64,000 nucleotides of DNA from Streptosporangium album (GTDB lineage Bacteria > Actinomycetota > Actinomycetes > Streptosporangiales > Streptosporangiaceae): NCBI RefSeq assembly GCF_014203795.1, contig NZ_JACHJU010000003.1:620001-684000 (forward strand), in the 5' to 3' direction. Of this stretch, positions 48,039 to 56,982 are shown piece after piece. The notes under the pieces were generated by a model. The model was not told the origin of the DNA and ran no database searches. It was given only the letters and a program-made list of their open reading frames with translations. Position numbers and translations under genes: made by a program. The stretch's first letter is position 1; the number at the start of each line of letters is the position of its first letter.

Positions 48039-50531
48039 GTGAGCCTTGTAGATCGCCTGCCAGAAGAGATCGACGCCGACCCCGATGCCATCTTCGACGC
48101 GTTCGTCGAATGGAACTCCGAGCGAGGGCTCACCCTCTATCCAGCCCAGGAGGAGGCGCTCATCGAGGTCGTCTCCGGAAACAACGTGATCCTGGCCACC
48201 CCGACCGGGTCGGGCAAGAGCCTGGTCGCCGCCGGGGCGCACTTCACCGCGCTGACCCGGGACGTGCGCACCTTCTACACCGCGCCGATCAAGGCGCTGG
48301 TGTCGGAGAAGTTCTTCGATCTATGCGCCCTGTTCGGCACCGAGAACGTCGGCATGATGACCGGTGACGCGAGCGTGAACCCCGGCGCGCCGATCATCTG
48401 CTGCACCGCCGAGATCCTCGCCAACGTCGCGTTGCGCGACGGCTCGGGAGCCGACATCGGCCAGGTCGTGATGGACGAGTTCCACTTCTACGCCGAGCCC
48501 GACCGGGGCTGGGCCTGGCAGGTGCCGCTGCTGGAGCTGCCGAATGTGCAGTTCATCCTGATGTCGGCGACGCTCGGCGACGTGACCCGGTTCGAGGAGG
48601 ACCTGACCCGGCGCACCGGCAGGCCCACCGCCGTGGTGAAGAACGCCGAGCGCCCGGTCCCACTGGTCTACTCCTACCGGCTCACCCCCCTGCACGAGAC
48701 CCTGGAGGAGATGCTCACCACCAACCAGGCGCCCGTCTACGTCGTCCACTTCACCCAGGCCGCGGCCATGGAGCGGGCACAGGCGCTGATGAGCATCAAC
48801 ATGTCCACCAAGGCCGAGAAGGAGGCCATCGCCACCCTCATCGGCAACTTCCGGTTCACCACCCGGTTCGGCCGGGCCCTGTCACGCCTCGTACGGCACG
48901 GCATCGGCGTGCACCATGCCGGGATGCTCCCGAAATACCGCCGCCTGGTGGAGCGGCTCGCCCAGGCCGGCCTGCTGAAGGTCATCTGCGGTACCGACAC
49001 GCTCGGCGTCGGCGTCAACGTGCCGATCAGGACGGTGCTGTTCACCGCGCTGTCGAAGTACGACGGCAACAAGGTCCGGCGGCTGCGCGCCCGCGAGTTC
49101 CACCAGATCGCCGGGCGGGCCGGGCGGGCGGGCTTCGACACCATCGGCTACGTCGTCTGCCAGGCCCCCGACTACGTCGTCGAGAACGAGAAGGCACTGG
49201 CCAAGATCGGCGACGACCCCAAGCGGCGGCGCGGCTACGCGCGCAAGAAGCCGCCGGAGGGCTTCGTCGGCTGGAGCGAGGAGACCTTCGAGAAGCTGCA
49301 GACCGCCGAGCCCGAGCCGCTCAACTCCCGGTTCAAGGTCAGCAACGCGATGCTGCTCGCGGTGATCAACCGTCCCGGCGACTGCTACGCGGCGATGAAG
49401 CATCTGCTGACCGACAACCACGAGGACCGCAAGTGGCAGCGGCGGCACATCAGCCAGGCCATCGCGATCTACCGCTCGCTGCTGGCCGGCGGCGTGGTGG
49501 AGAAGCTCGACGAGCCCGACGAGCAGGGCCGCATGGCCCGCCTGACCGTCGACCTCCAGGAGGACTTCGCGCTCAACCAGGCGCTGTCCACCTTCGCGCT
49601 GGCCACCCTGGAACTGCTGGACATGGAGTCGCCGAACTACGCCCTCGACATGGTCTCGATCATCGAGTCCATCCTCGACGACCCCCGCCAGATCCTGTCC
49701 GCCCAGCTCAACAAGGCGCGTGGCGAGGCGGTGGCGCAGATGAAGGCCGACGGCATCGAATACGAGGAGCGGATGGAGCTCCTGGCCGAGATCACCTACC
49801 CGATGCCGTTGTCGGAGCTGCTGCTGGGCGCCTACGAGACCTACCGGCAGGGCCACCCCTGGGTCGGCGACTACACCGTCAGCCCCAAGACCGTCGTGCG
49901 GGACATGTACGAACGGGCGATGACCTTCACCGACTACGTCCAGTTCTACGAGCTGGCCCGGTCGGAGGGCACCGTCCTGCGCTACCTCGCCGACGCCTAC
50001 CGCACCCTGTCGCGGACCATCCCCGAGCACCTCAAGACCGAGGACCTCATCGACCTCATCGAGTGGCTCGGCGAGCTGGTCCGCCAGGTCGACTCCAGCC
50101 TCCTCGACGAGTGGGAGCAGCTACAGAACCCGGGCGACGAGCTGGAGGCCCCCTCCCTGGAGGAGAACACCCGGCCGGTCACCGCCAACACCCGCGCGTT
50201 CCGCGTCCTGGTCCGCAACGCGATGTTCCGCCTGGTCGAACTGGCCTCCCTGGAGAAGGAACAGGAGCTGGCCGAGCTGGCGCCGGACGTGGACTGGGGC
50301 GCCGCCCTCGACGCCTACTACGACGATCACGAGGAGATCGGCACCGGTCCGGACGCCCGCGGTCCCGGCCTGCTCCGGATCGAGGCGGAGAAGGAGTTCT
50401 GGCGGGTCCGCCAGGTCATCGCCGACCCCGCAGGCGACGGCGACTGGGGCATCGACGCCCAGGTGGACCTGGCCGCCTCCGACGAGGAGGGCCGCGCCGT
50501 GGTCCACGTCATCGGCCTCAACCGTCTCTGA
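48039..50531 (+). CDS. Ski2-like DEAD/DEAH-box RNA helicase with DUF3516-type C-terminus
   Basis: 830 aa. Helicase motifs in order: Q-like YPAQEEALIEVV, Walker A ATPTGSGKS (about 52-60), TAPIKAL, TGDASVN, motif II VMDEFHFY, motif III LMSATLGD, GVHHAGMLPKYR, GTDTLGVGVNVP and motif VI QIAGRAGRAGFD. After about residue 400 comes the actinobacterial extension (FKVSNAMLLAVINRPGDCY and ELLLGAYETYRQGHPWVGDY). It probably unwinds RNA for decay or ribosome work. GTG at 48039. It is a single-gene unit. Confidence 0.92.
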   Translation: MSLVDRLPEEIDADPDAIFDAFVEWNSERGLTLYPAQEEALIEVVSGNNVILATPTGSGKSLVAAGAHFTALTRDVRTFYTAPIKALVSEKFFDLCALFGTENVGMMTGDASVNPGAPIICCTAEILANVALRDGSGADIGQVVMDEFHFYAEPDRGWAWQVPLLELPNVQFILMSATLGDVTRFEEDLTRRTGRPTAVVKNAERPVPLVYSYRLTPLHETLEEMLTTNQAPVYVVHFTQAAAMERAQALMSINMSTKAEKEAIATLIGNFRFTTRFGRALSRLVRHGIGVHHAGMLPKYRRLVERLAQAGLLKVICGTDTLGVGVNVPIRTVLFTALSKYDGNKVRRLRAREFHQIAGRAGRAGFDTIGYVVCQAPDYVVENEKALAKIGDDPKRRRGYARKKPPEGFVGWSEETFEKLQTAEPEPLNSRFKVSNAMLLAVINRPGDCYAAMKHLLTDNHEDRKWQRRHISQAIAIYRSLLAGGVVEKLDEPDEQGRMARLTVDLQEDFALNQALSTFALATLELLDMESPNYALDMVSIIESILDDPRQILSAQLNKARGEAVAQMKADGIEYEERMELLAEITYPMPLSELLLGAYETYRQGHPWVGDYTVSPKTVVRDMYERAMTFTDYVQFYELARSEGTVLRYLADAYRTLSRTIPEHLKTEDLIDLIEWLGELVRQVDSSLLDEWEQLQNPGDELEAPSLEENTRPVTANTRAFRVLVRNAMFRLVELASLEKEQELAELAPDVDWGAALDAYYDDHEEIGTGPDARGPGLLRIEAEKEFWRVRQVIADPAGDGDWGIDAQVDLAASDEEGRAVVHVIGLNRL

Positions 50532-50586
50532 CCCCGGCACCGCGGGCCCGGCGTCCCCCTCCGCCGACCGCCCCGCGCCGCCCCGG

Positions 50587-50754
50587 ACCGTCACCGAGGG
50601 CGACCCTGGCCAGGCTCCGGTTGAAGGAACCGTTCTTCCAGCCCTCGGACTGCCTGCACTTCTGCACGCCCGCCTGGAACTGGAGCAGGGCCGACTGCGC
50701 CGCCCGCTCCGAGCGGTAGAGGATCACCTGCTCCGCGGGAGGCGACCAGACGAC
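50587..50754 (-). pseudogene. possible remnant of a secreted sensor-type protein
   Basis: Within an open frame spanning 50518-50826 on the minus strand, about 56 residues (VILYRSERAAQSALLQFQAG, then KCRQSEGWKNGSFNR) have an amino-acid mix unlike the surrounding GC-driven frames. They resemble the AxxAL...C repeats of actinobacterial PknH-like extracellular sensor domains. Flanks are low complexity, and the frame overlaps the helicase stop. I treat it as a gene stump, with low confidence. Confidence 0.3.
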
Positions 50755-50852
50755 GGGGAACCGCCGGGCACCACGCCTCGGGGGCGGCTCGACCGGGCCG
50801 CCCCTCTCCGGATGGCGCAGAGGCATCAGAGCGGGCCGCCAGAATAGAGAGC

Positions 50853-51368
50853 ATGAGCGACGACGCGATCAGGCAGGTGCTGGGCCTGCTCCATCAGGAG
50901 GACACGTTACGGGTGCTGGCGGCGCTGGTGCTGAACGACAAACCCGAGGAGGCCGGACTGGACAGAGAGACGACAAGACGGGCGCTGGACCGGCTGGAAC
51001 GCGGCGGGCTGGCCGTACGGGACGACGACGGCCGCTGGCAGGCGCGGCGTGAGCGGTTCCGCGAGCTGCTGCACGCCACGGCCAGACCCGCCGCCCCGGT
51101 CTCCCCCGAGGAGAAGGTGCTGCAGTCCTTCCTCGTCAAGGGACGGCTCCGGGCGATACCCACCAAGCGCGACAAGCAGCTCGTCGTGCTGAACTACATC
51201 GCCCAGGTCTTCGAGCCGGGGGTCCGCTACCCCGAGAAGGAGGTCAACACCGTGCTGCGCGCCTTCCACGACGACTACGCGGCGCTCCGCCGCTATCTGA
51301 TCGACGACGGTCTGCTGAGCCGGGAGAACAACGTCTACTGGCGCAGCGGCGGCTCGGTCGACTCCTGA
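50853..51368 (+). CDS. DUF2087 protein with an N-terminal winged helix
   Basis: 171 aa. Residues 1-70 look like an ArsR-type winged helix (IRQVLGLLHQEDTLRVLAALV, ETTRRALDRLERGGLAVRDD). Residues 85-165 are DUF2087 (FLVKGRLRAIPTKRDKQLVVL, RYPEKEVNTVLRAFHDDYAALRRYLID). It is presumably a DNA-binding regulator with unknown signal. ATG at 50853. Its last 34 bp overlap the WYL gene on the other strand. Confidence 0.88.
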   Translation: MSDDAIRQVLGLLHQEDTLRVLAALVLNDKPEEAGLDRETTRRALDRLERGGLAVRDDDGRWQARRERFRELLHATARPAAPVSPEEKVLQSFLVKGRLRAIPTKRDKQLVVLNYIAQVFEPGVRYPEKEVNTVLRAFHDDYAALRRYLIDDGLLSRENNVYWRSGGSVDS

Positions 51369-52306
51369 AGGCGGCCCGCCAGCCGCCGGATGTAGCCGAT
51401 CAGCTCGACCGGCTCGTGGACGGTGAAGTCCACGTCGAGCAGGCCGAGGGTCATGGCCAGCCACTCCAGGGAGTCGCCGCCGGTGCGCAGCAGGCAACGG
51501 TGCTCGCCGACGGCCTCCAGCTGGCCGTGGGCGGCGGCCTGCACCCGGTCGGCGACCACGGCCAGGGGCGCGTGCAGGGTGGCCACCGCCCGATACCGAG
51601 TGATCGGCGCGGTGATGGACCGCTCGATGTAGCCCTCGGGCGGCTCGCGCCGGGTGAAGCGGGCACCGGTGGCCAGCGGGGCGGCGAGCCGGTCCACCCG
51701 GAAGGTCCGCCAGTCGTCCCGCTCGACGTCCCACGCGACGAGATACCACCGCCGCCCGGTGGACACGAGCCGGTACGGCTCGACCACCCGCGCGCTCTCG
51801 GTGCCGTCGCGGCGGCGGTAGCCGAAGCGGAGCCGTTCGCGGCTGCGGCTCGCCTGGGCGAGGACCGCCAGTGTCTCCGGGTCGACGGTCGGCCAGGAGC
51901 GGGCCAGCGGGCCGCGCACCGCCACGGTCTGGGTCTGCAGGGTGTTGACCCGGTGACGCAGGCGGGAGGGCAGGACCTGTTCCAGCTTGGCCAGCGCGCG
52001 GGCCGAGGTCTCCTCGATCCCGGCCACCGAGCCGCCCGCCGCCGTACGCAGACCGACCGCGATGGCGACGGCCTCCTCGTCGTCGAGCAGCAGCGGCGGC
52101 ATCGCGGTCCCCGCTTCCAGCCGGTATCCACCGGCCGGGCCGGTCGTCGCGTGGACCGGATAGCCCAGTTCACGCAGCCGGTCGATGTCACGGCGCAGCG
52201 TGCGCGGGCTGACCTCCAGACGTTCGGCCAGCTCGGGCCCCGGCCACTCCCGGTGCGCCTGGAGCAGCGACAGCAGCCGGAGCACGCGGCCTGTGGTGTC
52301 TGCCAT
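51335..52306 (-). CDS. WYL-domain (YafY-type) regulator
   Basis: 323 aa. The N-terminal HTH_11 has VLRLLSLLQAHREWPGPELA, SPRTLRRDIDRLRELGYPV and GPAGGYRL. The WYL core is RLRFGYRRRDG, VEPYRLVSTGRRWYLVAWD and WRTFRVDRLA, followed by a WCX extension. WYL domains bind nucleic acids or nucleotides and many of these proteins respond to DNA damage. It is divergent, with 63 bp between starts, from a UvrA-like ATPase, so it likely controls that gene. ATG at 52306; longer frames to 52378 lack support. Confidence 0.92.
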   Translation of the reverse strand: MADTTGRVLRLLSLLQAHREWPGPELAERLEVSPRTLRRDIDRLRELGYPVHATTGPAGGYRLEAGTAMPPLLLDDEEAVAIAVGLRTAAGGSVAGIEETSARALAKLEQVLPSRLRHRVNTLQTQTVAVRGPLARSWPTVDPETLAVLAQASRSRERLRFGYRRRDGTESARVVEPYRLVSTGRRWYLVAWDVERDDWRTFRVDRLAAPLATGARFTRREPPEGYIERSITAPITRYRAVATLHAPLAVVADRVQAAAHGQLEAVGEHRCLLRTGGDSLEWLAMTLGLLDVDFTVHEPVELIGYIRRLAGRLQESTEPPLRQ

Positions 52307-52369
52307 ATGTGCCACGATGCCACCTATCGCGGCCGGGAACTGACCTAAACCCTGGCTAGCGTCGGACTC

Positions 52370-54628
52370 ATGAGCCATATCGAGATAACGGGCGCCCGTG
52401 AGAACAACCTCAAGAACATCTCACTGAAGATCCCCAAGAGACAGATCACGGTCTTCACCGGTGTCTCGGGATCCGGCAAGTCGTCCATCGTCTTCGACAC
52501 GATCGCCGCGGAGTCACAGCGGCAGCTCAACGAGACCTTCAGCACGTTCGTCCGCAACCGGCTGCCCAAGTATGGTCAGCCGGACGCCGACCACATCGGC
52601 AACCTCTCCACCGCCGTCATCATCGGACAGCAGCGCATCGGCGGCAACTCCCGCTCCACCGTCGGCACGATCACCGACATCTCCTCCCTGCTCCGGCTGC
52701 TCTACTCCCGGGTCGGCACGCCGCCCGCCGGATACTCAAACGCCTTCTCCTTCAACGACCCCGCCGGGATGTGCCCGGAGTGCGAGGGGGTCGGCCGGAC
52801 GATGGCCCTGGACCTGGCGCGGGCCCTGGACCGGTCGAGGTCGCTCGACGAGGGCGCGATCCTGCTGCCGGGCTTCGGGGTGGGCACCTGGTACTGGAAG
52901 ACCTACGCCCAGTCGGGACTGTTCGACAACGACAGGCCGCTGGAGGACTACACCCAGGCCGAGTGGGACATGTTCCTGCGCGGCAGCGGGTCGAAGGTGT
53001 TCTTCGAGACGCGGGGCGGGACGGTCCCGCAGAAGTACGAGGGGCTGATCGACAAGTTCGACCGGCTCTACATCAACAGGGACCTCGCGGAGTCGTCCAA
53101 ACGGGACACGGTGCTGGCGTTCGTCTCCTCGCGGCCGTGCCCGCTGTGCGGAGGGACCCGGCTCAACCAGGCGGCGCTGGCCTGCCGGATCGACGGCCGC
53201 AACATCGCCGAACTGTCCGCGATGGAGGTCCGGCACCTGATCGACGTGATCGCCGCGATCGACGCCCCGGTCGCGGCGACGATGGTCCCGGCCCTCCTGT
53301 CCCGGCTGCGGCACCTGGTCACCATCGGCCTGGGCTACCTCAGCCTGGACCGGCCCACCCTCACCCTCTCCGGCGGGGAGTCCCAGCGGATCAAAATGGT
53401 CAAGCACCTGGGCAGCAGCCTGACCGACATGACGTACATCCTCGACGAACCCACCATCGGACTGCACCCGCGTGACGTGACGAACATGAACGCCCTGCTG
53501 CGCGAGCTGCGGGACAAGGGCAACACCGTGCTCGTCGTGGAACACGACCGCGACGTCATCGACATCGCCGACCACGTGGTGGACGTCGGCCCCCGCGCCG
53601 GGACGCACGGCGGCGAGATCGTCTACGAGGGGGGCGTCGAGGGCCTGTACCGGGCGGACACGCTCACCGGGCGGCACATGCGCCACAACCGGCCGCTCAA
53701 GACGGAGTTCCGGCGGCCGGCCGGAGAGCTGACCGTCACCGGCGCCACCGTGCACAATCTGAAGGACGTCACGGTCTCCTTCCCCGCCGGGGTGCTCACC
53801 GTCGTCACCGGGGTGGCCGGGTCGGGCAAGAGCAGCCTCGTCAACGAGGCGTTCCTGGCCGCGCACCCGGAGGCGGTGGTGATCGACCAGTCCGCGGTCG
53901 GCACCTCGATCCGGTCCACCCCGGCCACCTACACCGGCCTGATGGACGAGATCCGCAAGCTGTTCGCCGCCGCGAACGGGGTCAGCCCCGCGCTGTTCAG
54001 CTTCAACTCCAAGGGTGCCTGCCCGGAGTGCCAGGGCCTCGGGGTCATCCACACCGACCTGGCGTTCATGGACGGTGTCACGTCGGTGTGCGAGGTGTGC
54101 CGGGGTCGGCGGTTCCGGGAGGAGGTCCTCCGGCACACGCTGCGCGGCAGGTCCGTCTCAGACGTGCTGGAGATGACGATGGGCGAGGCGGCGGGGTTCT
54201 TCACCGAGCCGAAGCCGCGGGGCGTCCTGCGCGCGGTCAACGAGGTGGGGCTCGGCTATCTCAAGCTCGGCCAGCCGCTCAGCAGCCTGTCCGGCGGCGA
54301 GTGCCAGCGGATCAAACTGGCCGGCGAGCTCCACAAGAAGGGCAGCGTCTACGTCATGGACGAGCCGACCACCGGGCTGCACATGTCGGACGTCGAGCAC
54401 CTGCTCACCATCACGGACAACCTGGTGAACGCCGGTAACACGGTGATCGTCATCGAGCACAACCTCGACGTGATCAAGAGCGCCGACTGGATCGTCGACC
54501 TCGGCCCCGACGGCGGGGACCGGGGGGGCACCGTCGTGTTCGAGGGCACTCCCCGGCAGCTGCTGGAGCTGACCGGCTCCTTCACCGCCGAGCATCTCCG
54601 CCGCGACCTCGACCTGGGCAGGCCGTAG
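52370..54628 (+). CDS. UvrA-like ATP-binding cassette protein (short UvrA paralogue)
   Basis: 752 aa, about 200 shorter than UvrA. It has two ABC ATPase units: Walker A GVSGSGKSS (about 33-41) and GVAGSGKSS; signature motifs LSGGESQRIKMVKHLG and LSGGECQRIKLAGELH; Walker B YILDEPTIGLHP and YVMDEPTTGLHM. Zinc modules have CPECEGVG/CPLCGGTR and CPECQGLG/CEVCRGRR. Such paralogues occur in antibiotic producers (DrrC-like) and are thought to clear DNA-bound drugs; they do not replace UvrA in UvrABC repair. ATG at 52370. Divergent from the WYL regulator and convergent with dus (22 bp). Confidence 0.92.
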   Translation: MSHIEITGARENNLKNISLKIPKRQITVFTGVSGSGKSSIVFDTIAAESQRQLNETFSTFVRNRLPKYGQPDADHIGNLSTAVIIGQQRIGGNSRSTVGTITDISSLLRLLYSRVGTPPAGYSNAFSFNDPAGMCPECEGVGRTMALDLARALDRSRSLDEGAILLPGFGVGTWYWKTYAQSGLFDNDRPLEDYTQAEWDMFLRGSGSKVFFETRGGTVPQKYEGLIDKFDRLYINRDLAESSKRDTVLAFVSSRPCPLCGGTRLNQAALACRIDGRNIAELSAMEVRHLIDVIAAIDAPVAATMVPALLSRLRHLVTIGLGYLSLDRPTLTLSGGESQRIKMVKHLGSSLTDMTYILDEPTIGLHPRDVTNMNALLRELRDKGNTVLVVEHDRDVIDIADHVVDVGPRAGTHGGEIVYEGGVEGLYRADTLTGRHMRHNRPLKTEFRRPAGELTVTGATVHNLKDVTVSFPAGVLTVVTGVAGSGKSSLVNEAFLAAHPEAVVIDQSAVGTSIRSTPATYTGLMDEIRKLFAAANGVSPALFSFNSKGACPECQGLGVIHTDLAFMDGVTSVCEVCRGRRFREEVLRHTLRGRSVSDVLEMTMGEAAGFFTEPKPRGVLRAVNEVGLGYLKLGQPLSSLSGGECQRIKLAGELHKKGSVYVMDEPTTGLHMSDVEHLLTITDNLVNAGNTVIVIEHNLDVIKSADWIVDLGPDGGDRGGTVVFEGTPRQLLELTGSFTAEHLRRDLDLGRP

Positions 54629-54650
54629 CGCCGGAGCGGGTGGGGGCGCC

Positions 54651-55772
54651 TCAGCCGCCCGAGGTGTCGAGTTCGGCGTCCGCTCCGGGAGTGGCGAGGT
54701 CGTAGGGGTCGTCCAGCCAGCCCTCGGGCAGGTGGACCCGGTCGCGCGGGTTGGTCTTGCCCCGGGGCGCGTCCACGCCCTCGGGCCAGGGCTGGGCGGG
54801 GTCGAGCTCGGCGAGCCCCTCCCGCAGGGTGGCGAGGGTGTCCGCGGTGGCCAGGCGGCGGCGGAGGTCGGCTCCGACGGTGAAGCCCTTGAGATACCAG
54901 CCGACGTGTTTGCGGAAGTCGGCGACGGCGTGGTGCTCGCTGCCGAAGCACTCGGCCAGCAGCGTGGCGTGCCGGTCCATCGTCGCGGCGACCTCCCCCA
55001 GCCGGGGACGGACGCGCTCCCCGCCTCCCTCCCACGCGGCCGAGAGGTCCGCGAACAGCCACGGGCGTCCCAGGCAGCCCCGGCCCACGACGACGCCGTC
55101 GCATCCGGTCTCGGCCATCATCCGCATCGCGTCGTCCGCGCTCCAGATGTCGCCGTTGCCGAGGACCGGGATCTCGCTCACCGCCTCCTTGAGCCGGGCG
55201 ATGGCCTCCCAGTCGGCGGTCCCGCCGTAGTGCTGCAGGGCGGTACGGCCGTGCAGCGCTATCGCCGAGACGCCCTCCTCCACGGCGATCCGCCCCGCGT
55301 CCAGGTAGGTCAGGTGGTCGTCGTCGATGCCCTTGCGCATCTTCATGGTCACCGGCAGCGTCCCGGCGTTGCGCACGGCCTCGCGCAGGATGGCCCGCAG
55401 GAGGTTCCGCTTGTACGGCAGGGCGGAGCCGCCACCGCGACGGGTCACCTTGGGGACCGGGCAGCCGAAGTTGAGGTCGATGTGATCGGCCAGGTCCTCG
55501 TCGGCGATCATACGGACGGCCCTGCCGACGGTCACCGGGTCGACACCGTAGAGCTGGAGGCTGCGGGGCCTCTCACCCGGGTCGAACCGGATCATCTTGA
55601 AGGTCTTGGCGTTCCGCTCCACCAGCGCCCGCGTGGTGATCATCTCGCAGACGAACAGCCCGCCGCCCTGCTCGCGGCAGAGCGTCCGGTAGGGCGCATT
55701 GGTGATCCCGGCCATGGGCGCGAGGACCACGGGCGGCCAGACCTCGAGCGATCCCAGCTTCAACGACTCCAC
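54651..55772 (-). CDS. dusB: tRNA-dihydrouridine synthase (DusB type)
   Basis: 373 aa. FMN TIM-barrel motifs are VVLAPMAGITNAPYR, QLYGVDPVTVGRAVR, DLNFGCPVPKVTRRGGGSA with catalytic Cys104, TMKMRKGID, IALHGRTALQHY, GNGDIWSADDA and GVVVGRGCLGRPWLF. It reduces uridine in the D-loop of tRNAs with NADPH. GTG at 55772 is the natural start by family alignment. The actinobacterial enzyme has an extended C-terminus (about 40 residues, Asp/Pro-rich). Confidence 0.95.
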   Translation of the reverse strand: MESLKLGSLEVWPPVVLAPMAGITNAPYRTLCREQGGGLFVCEMITTRALVERNAKTFKMIRFDPGERPRSLQLYGVDPVTVGRAVRMIADEDLADHIDLNFGCPVPKVTRRGGGSALPYKRNLLRAILREAVRNAGTLPVTMKMRKGIDDDHLTYLDAGRIAVEEGVSAIALHGRTALQHYGGTADWEAIARLKEAVSEIPVLGNGDIWSADDAMRMMAETGCDGVVVGRGCLGRPWLFADLSAAWEGGGERVRPRLGEVAATMDRHATLLAECFGSEHHAVADFRKHVGWYLKGFTVGADLRRRLATADTLATLREGLAELDPAQPWPEGVDAPRGKTNPRDRVHLPEGWLDDPYDLATPGADAELDTSGG

Positions 55773-55863
55773 CTTGTGTTTCTACCTCACCGGACTCGGC
55801 TGGACGAATCGTCGCTGGGTAGGGTGTCCATAGCGTAGTCGGACGTGACATCGGAGGCCCTGG

Positions 55864-56514
55864 ATGCTCCTGCGGCTGCGGATCACCCTGCCCGACCAGC
55901 CGGGATCCCTGGCGAAGATCACTCATGCCCTCGGCTCCGCCGGGGCCGACATCACGCAGGTCATCGTGCTCGACCGCGGCGAGGGCCGCGCGCTCGACGA
56001 CATCACCGTCTACTGGCCGGACGCCGCTCCACGCGAGGTGCTGGCCGAGGGCCTGCGGAGCGTGCCGGGAGTGACCGTCGAGGGGGTGTGGAGCACGCGG
56101 GAGGCGCCGGGCACCTATCCGGAGCTGGAGATCCTCAAATACATCACCACGGCGGGGGACCGCGCGCTGGCCACGCTGATCGACTCGATGCCGGTGCTGT
56201 TCAGCGGCGACTGGGCCGCGGCCGGCACGGAGCGGGAACCACACGCGGTCGTCCACTCCAGCTGGCGCGCCCCCGCCGAGGTCCCCTTCCCCGCCGACAC
56301 CCCGTCCCGCCCGACGGCCGCCACCCTCGGCTCCGGCCTCCATGTGATCGCCGCGCCACTGCCCCCGCTGGCCATGACGCTCCTGCTGGCCCGCACCGAG
56401 GGCCCCGCCTTCCACCGCATCGAGGTGCATCGCCTGACCCGGATCCTGGAGATCTTCCTCACCCTGCCCGCGGTGGAACGCAGCGTCGCCCGCCAGCTCC
56501 GCCGGCCCGGTTGA
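55864..56514 (+). CDS. ACT-domain regulatory protein
   Basis: 216 aa. Residues 1-75 form an ACT domain (LRLRITLPDQPGSLAKITHA, GADITQVIVLDRG). The rest (ILKYITTAGDRALATLIDSMP, VHSSWRAPAEVPFP, AMTLLLARTEGPAFHRIEVHRL) is a V4R-like or GAF-like region common in actinobacterial ACT proteins of unknown role. It may sense an amino acid. It lies between dus (divergent) and the tRNA operon; the stop is 30 bp before the tRNA -10 element. Confidence 0.8.
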   Translation: MLLRLRITLPDQPGSLAKITHALGSAGADITQVIVLDRGEGRALDDITVYWPDAAPREVLAEGLRSVPGVTVEGVWSTREAPGTYPELEILKYITTAGDRALATLIDSMPVLFSGDWAAAGTEREPHAVVHSSWRAPAEVPFPADTPSRPTAATLGSGLHVIAAPLPPLAMTLLLARTEGPAFHRIEVHRLTRILEIFLTLPAVERSVARQLRRPG

Positions 56515-56543
56515 CCGACGGTTACGCAACCACCCGGAAAACC

Positions 56544-56555
56544 CGCTAGAGTTCT
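56544..56555 (+). promoter_or_regulatory. -10 region of the second Gly-Cys-Val tRNA operon
   Basis: CGCTAGAGTTCT (with -10 TAGAGT at 56547-56552) is identical to the element before cassette 1 and lies 47 bp upstream of tRNA-Gly. The sequences around it otherwise differ between the two copies, so the 12-mer is probably kept by selection. The -35 box is unclear. Confidence 0.6.
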
Positions 56556-56590
56556 CTCGTTGCCGCAGGGGAAACACCCGGCGAAAACAC

Positions 56591-56662
56591 GCGGAAGTGG
56601 CTCAGTGGTAGAGCATCACCTTGCCAAGGTGAGGGTCGCGGGTTCGAATCCCGTCTTCCGCT
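56591..56662 (+). tRNA. tRNA-Gly (anticodon GCC), copy 2
   Basis: 72 nt, identical to 13138-13209, with anticodon loop TTGCCAA. First gene of the second cassette. The spacer to tRNA-Cys differs from copy 1 at a few positions (GGGTCCCCTAGGGCCC here). Confidence 0.97.
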
Positions 56663-56689
56663 CGAAGGGTCCCCTAGGGCCCTCACTCC

Positions 56690-56760
56690 GGTGGAGTGGC
56701 CGAGAGGCGAGGCAACGGCCTGCAAAGCCGTGTACACGGGTTCAAATCCCGTCTCCACCT
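56690..56760 (+). tRNA. tRNA-Cys (anticodon GCA), copy 2
   Basis: 71 nt, identical to 13236-13306, with anticodon loop CTGCAAA. The 14-bp spacer to tRNA-Val is identical in both cassettes. Confidence 0.97.
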
Positions 56761-56774
56761 CTCGTGTTCGGCAA

Positions 56775-56849
56775 GGACGATTAGCTCAGCGGGAGAGCGC
56801 TTCCCTGACACGGAAGAGGTCACAGGTTCAATCCCTGTATCGTCCACCA
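56775..56849 (+). tRNA. tRNA-Val (anticodon GAC), copy 2
   Basis: 75 nt including an encoded CCA (56847-56849), identical to 13321-13395. Sequence identity with cassette 1 ends about 6 bp after the CCA. Confidence 0.97.
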
Positions 56850-56862
56850 CCGCACGCCGACA

Positions 56863-56893
56863 GCCGCCAGAGCCCCTCAGGGGCTGTGGCGGC
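56863..56893 (+). terminator. terminator of the second tRNA operon
   Basis: GCCGCCAGAGCCCC (56863-56876) pairs with GGGGCTGTGGCGGC (56880-56893), 14 bp with one mismatch and loop TCA, followed by CTTCTGGCTTTC. It begins 13 nt after the tRNA-Val CCA. Cassette 1 has no equally clear counterpart. Confidence 0.75.
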
Positions 56894-56982
56894 CTTCTGG
56901 CTTTCATGAGGTCCCCTCCCGCCGTCCCATGATGGCCGTCCACCCGCCCGGATGTCCCTCACCGTTCTCCGTCCAGCGGGAA

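Noticed and set aside
13138..56849. An integrated element between the two tRNA cassettes
   Set aside because: No integrase, excisionase, replication or conjugation genes are seen in the interval, and it contains ordinary chromosomal genes. The repeats are whole tRNA operons rather than short att-like fragments.
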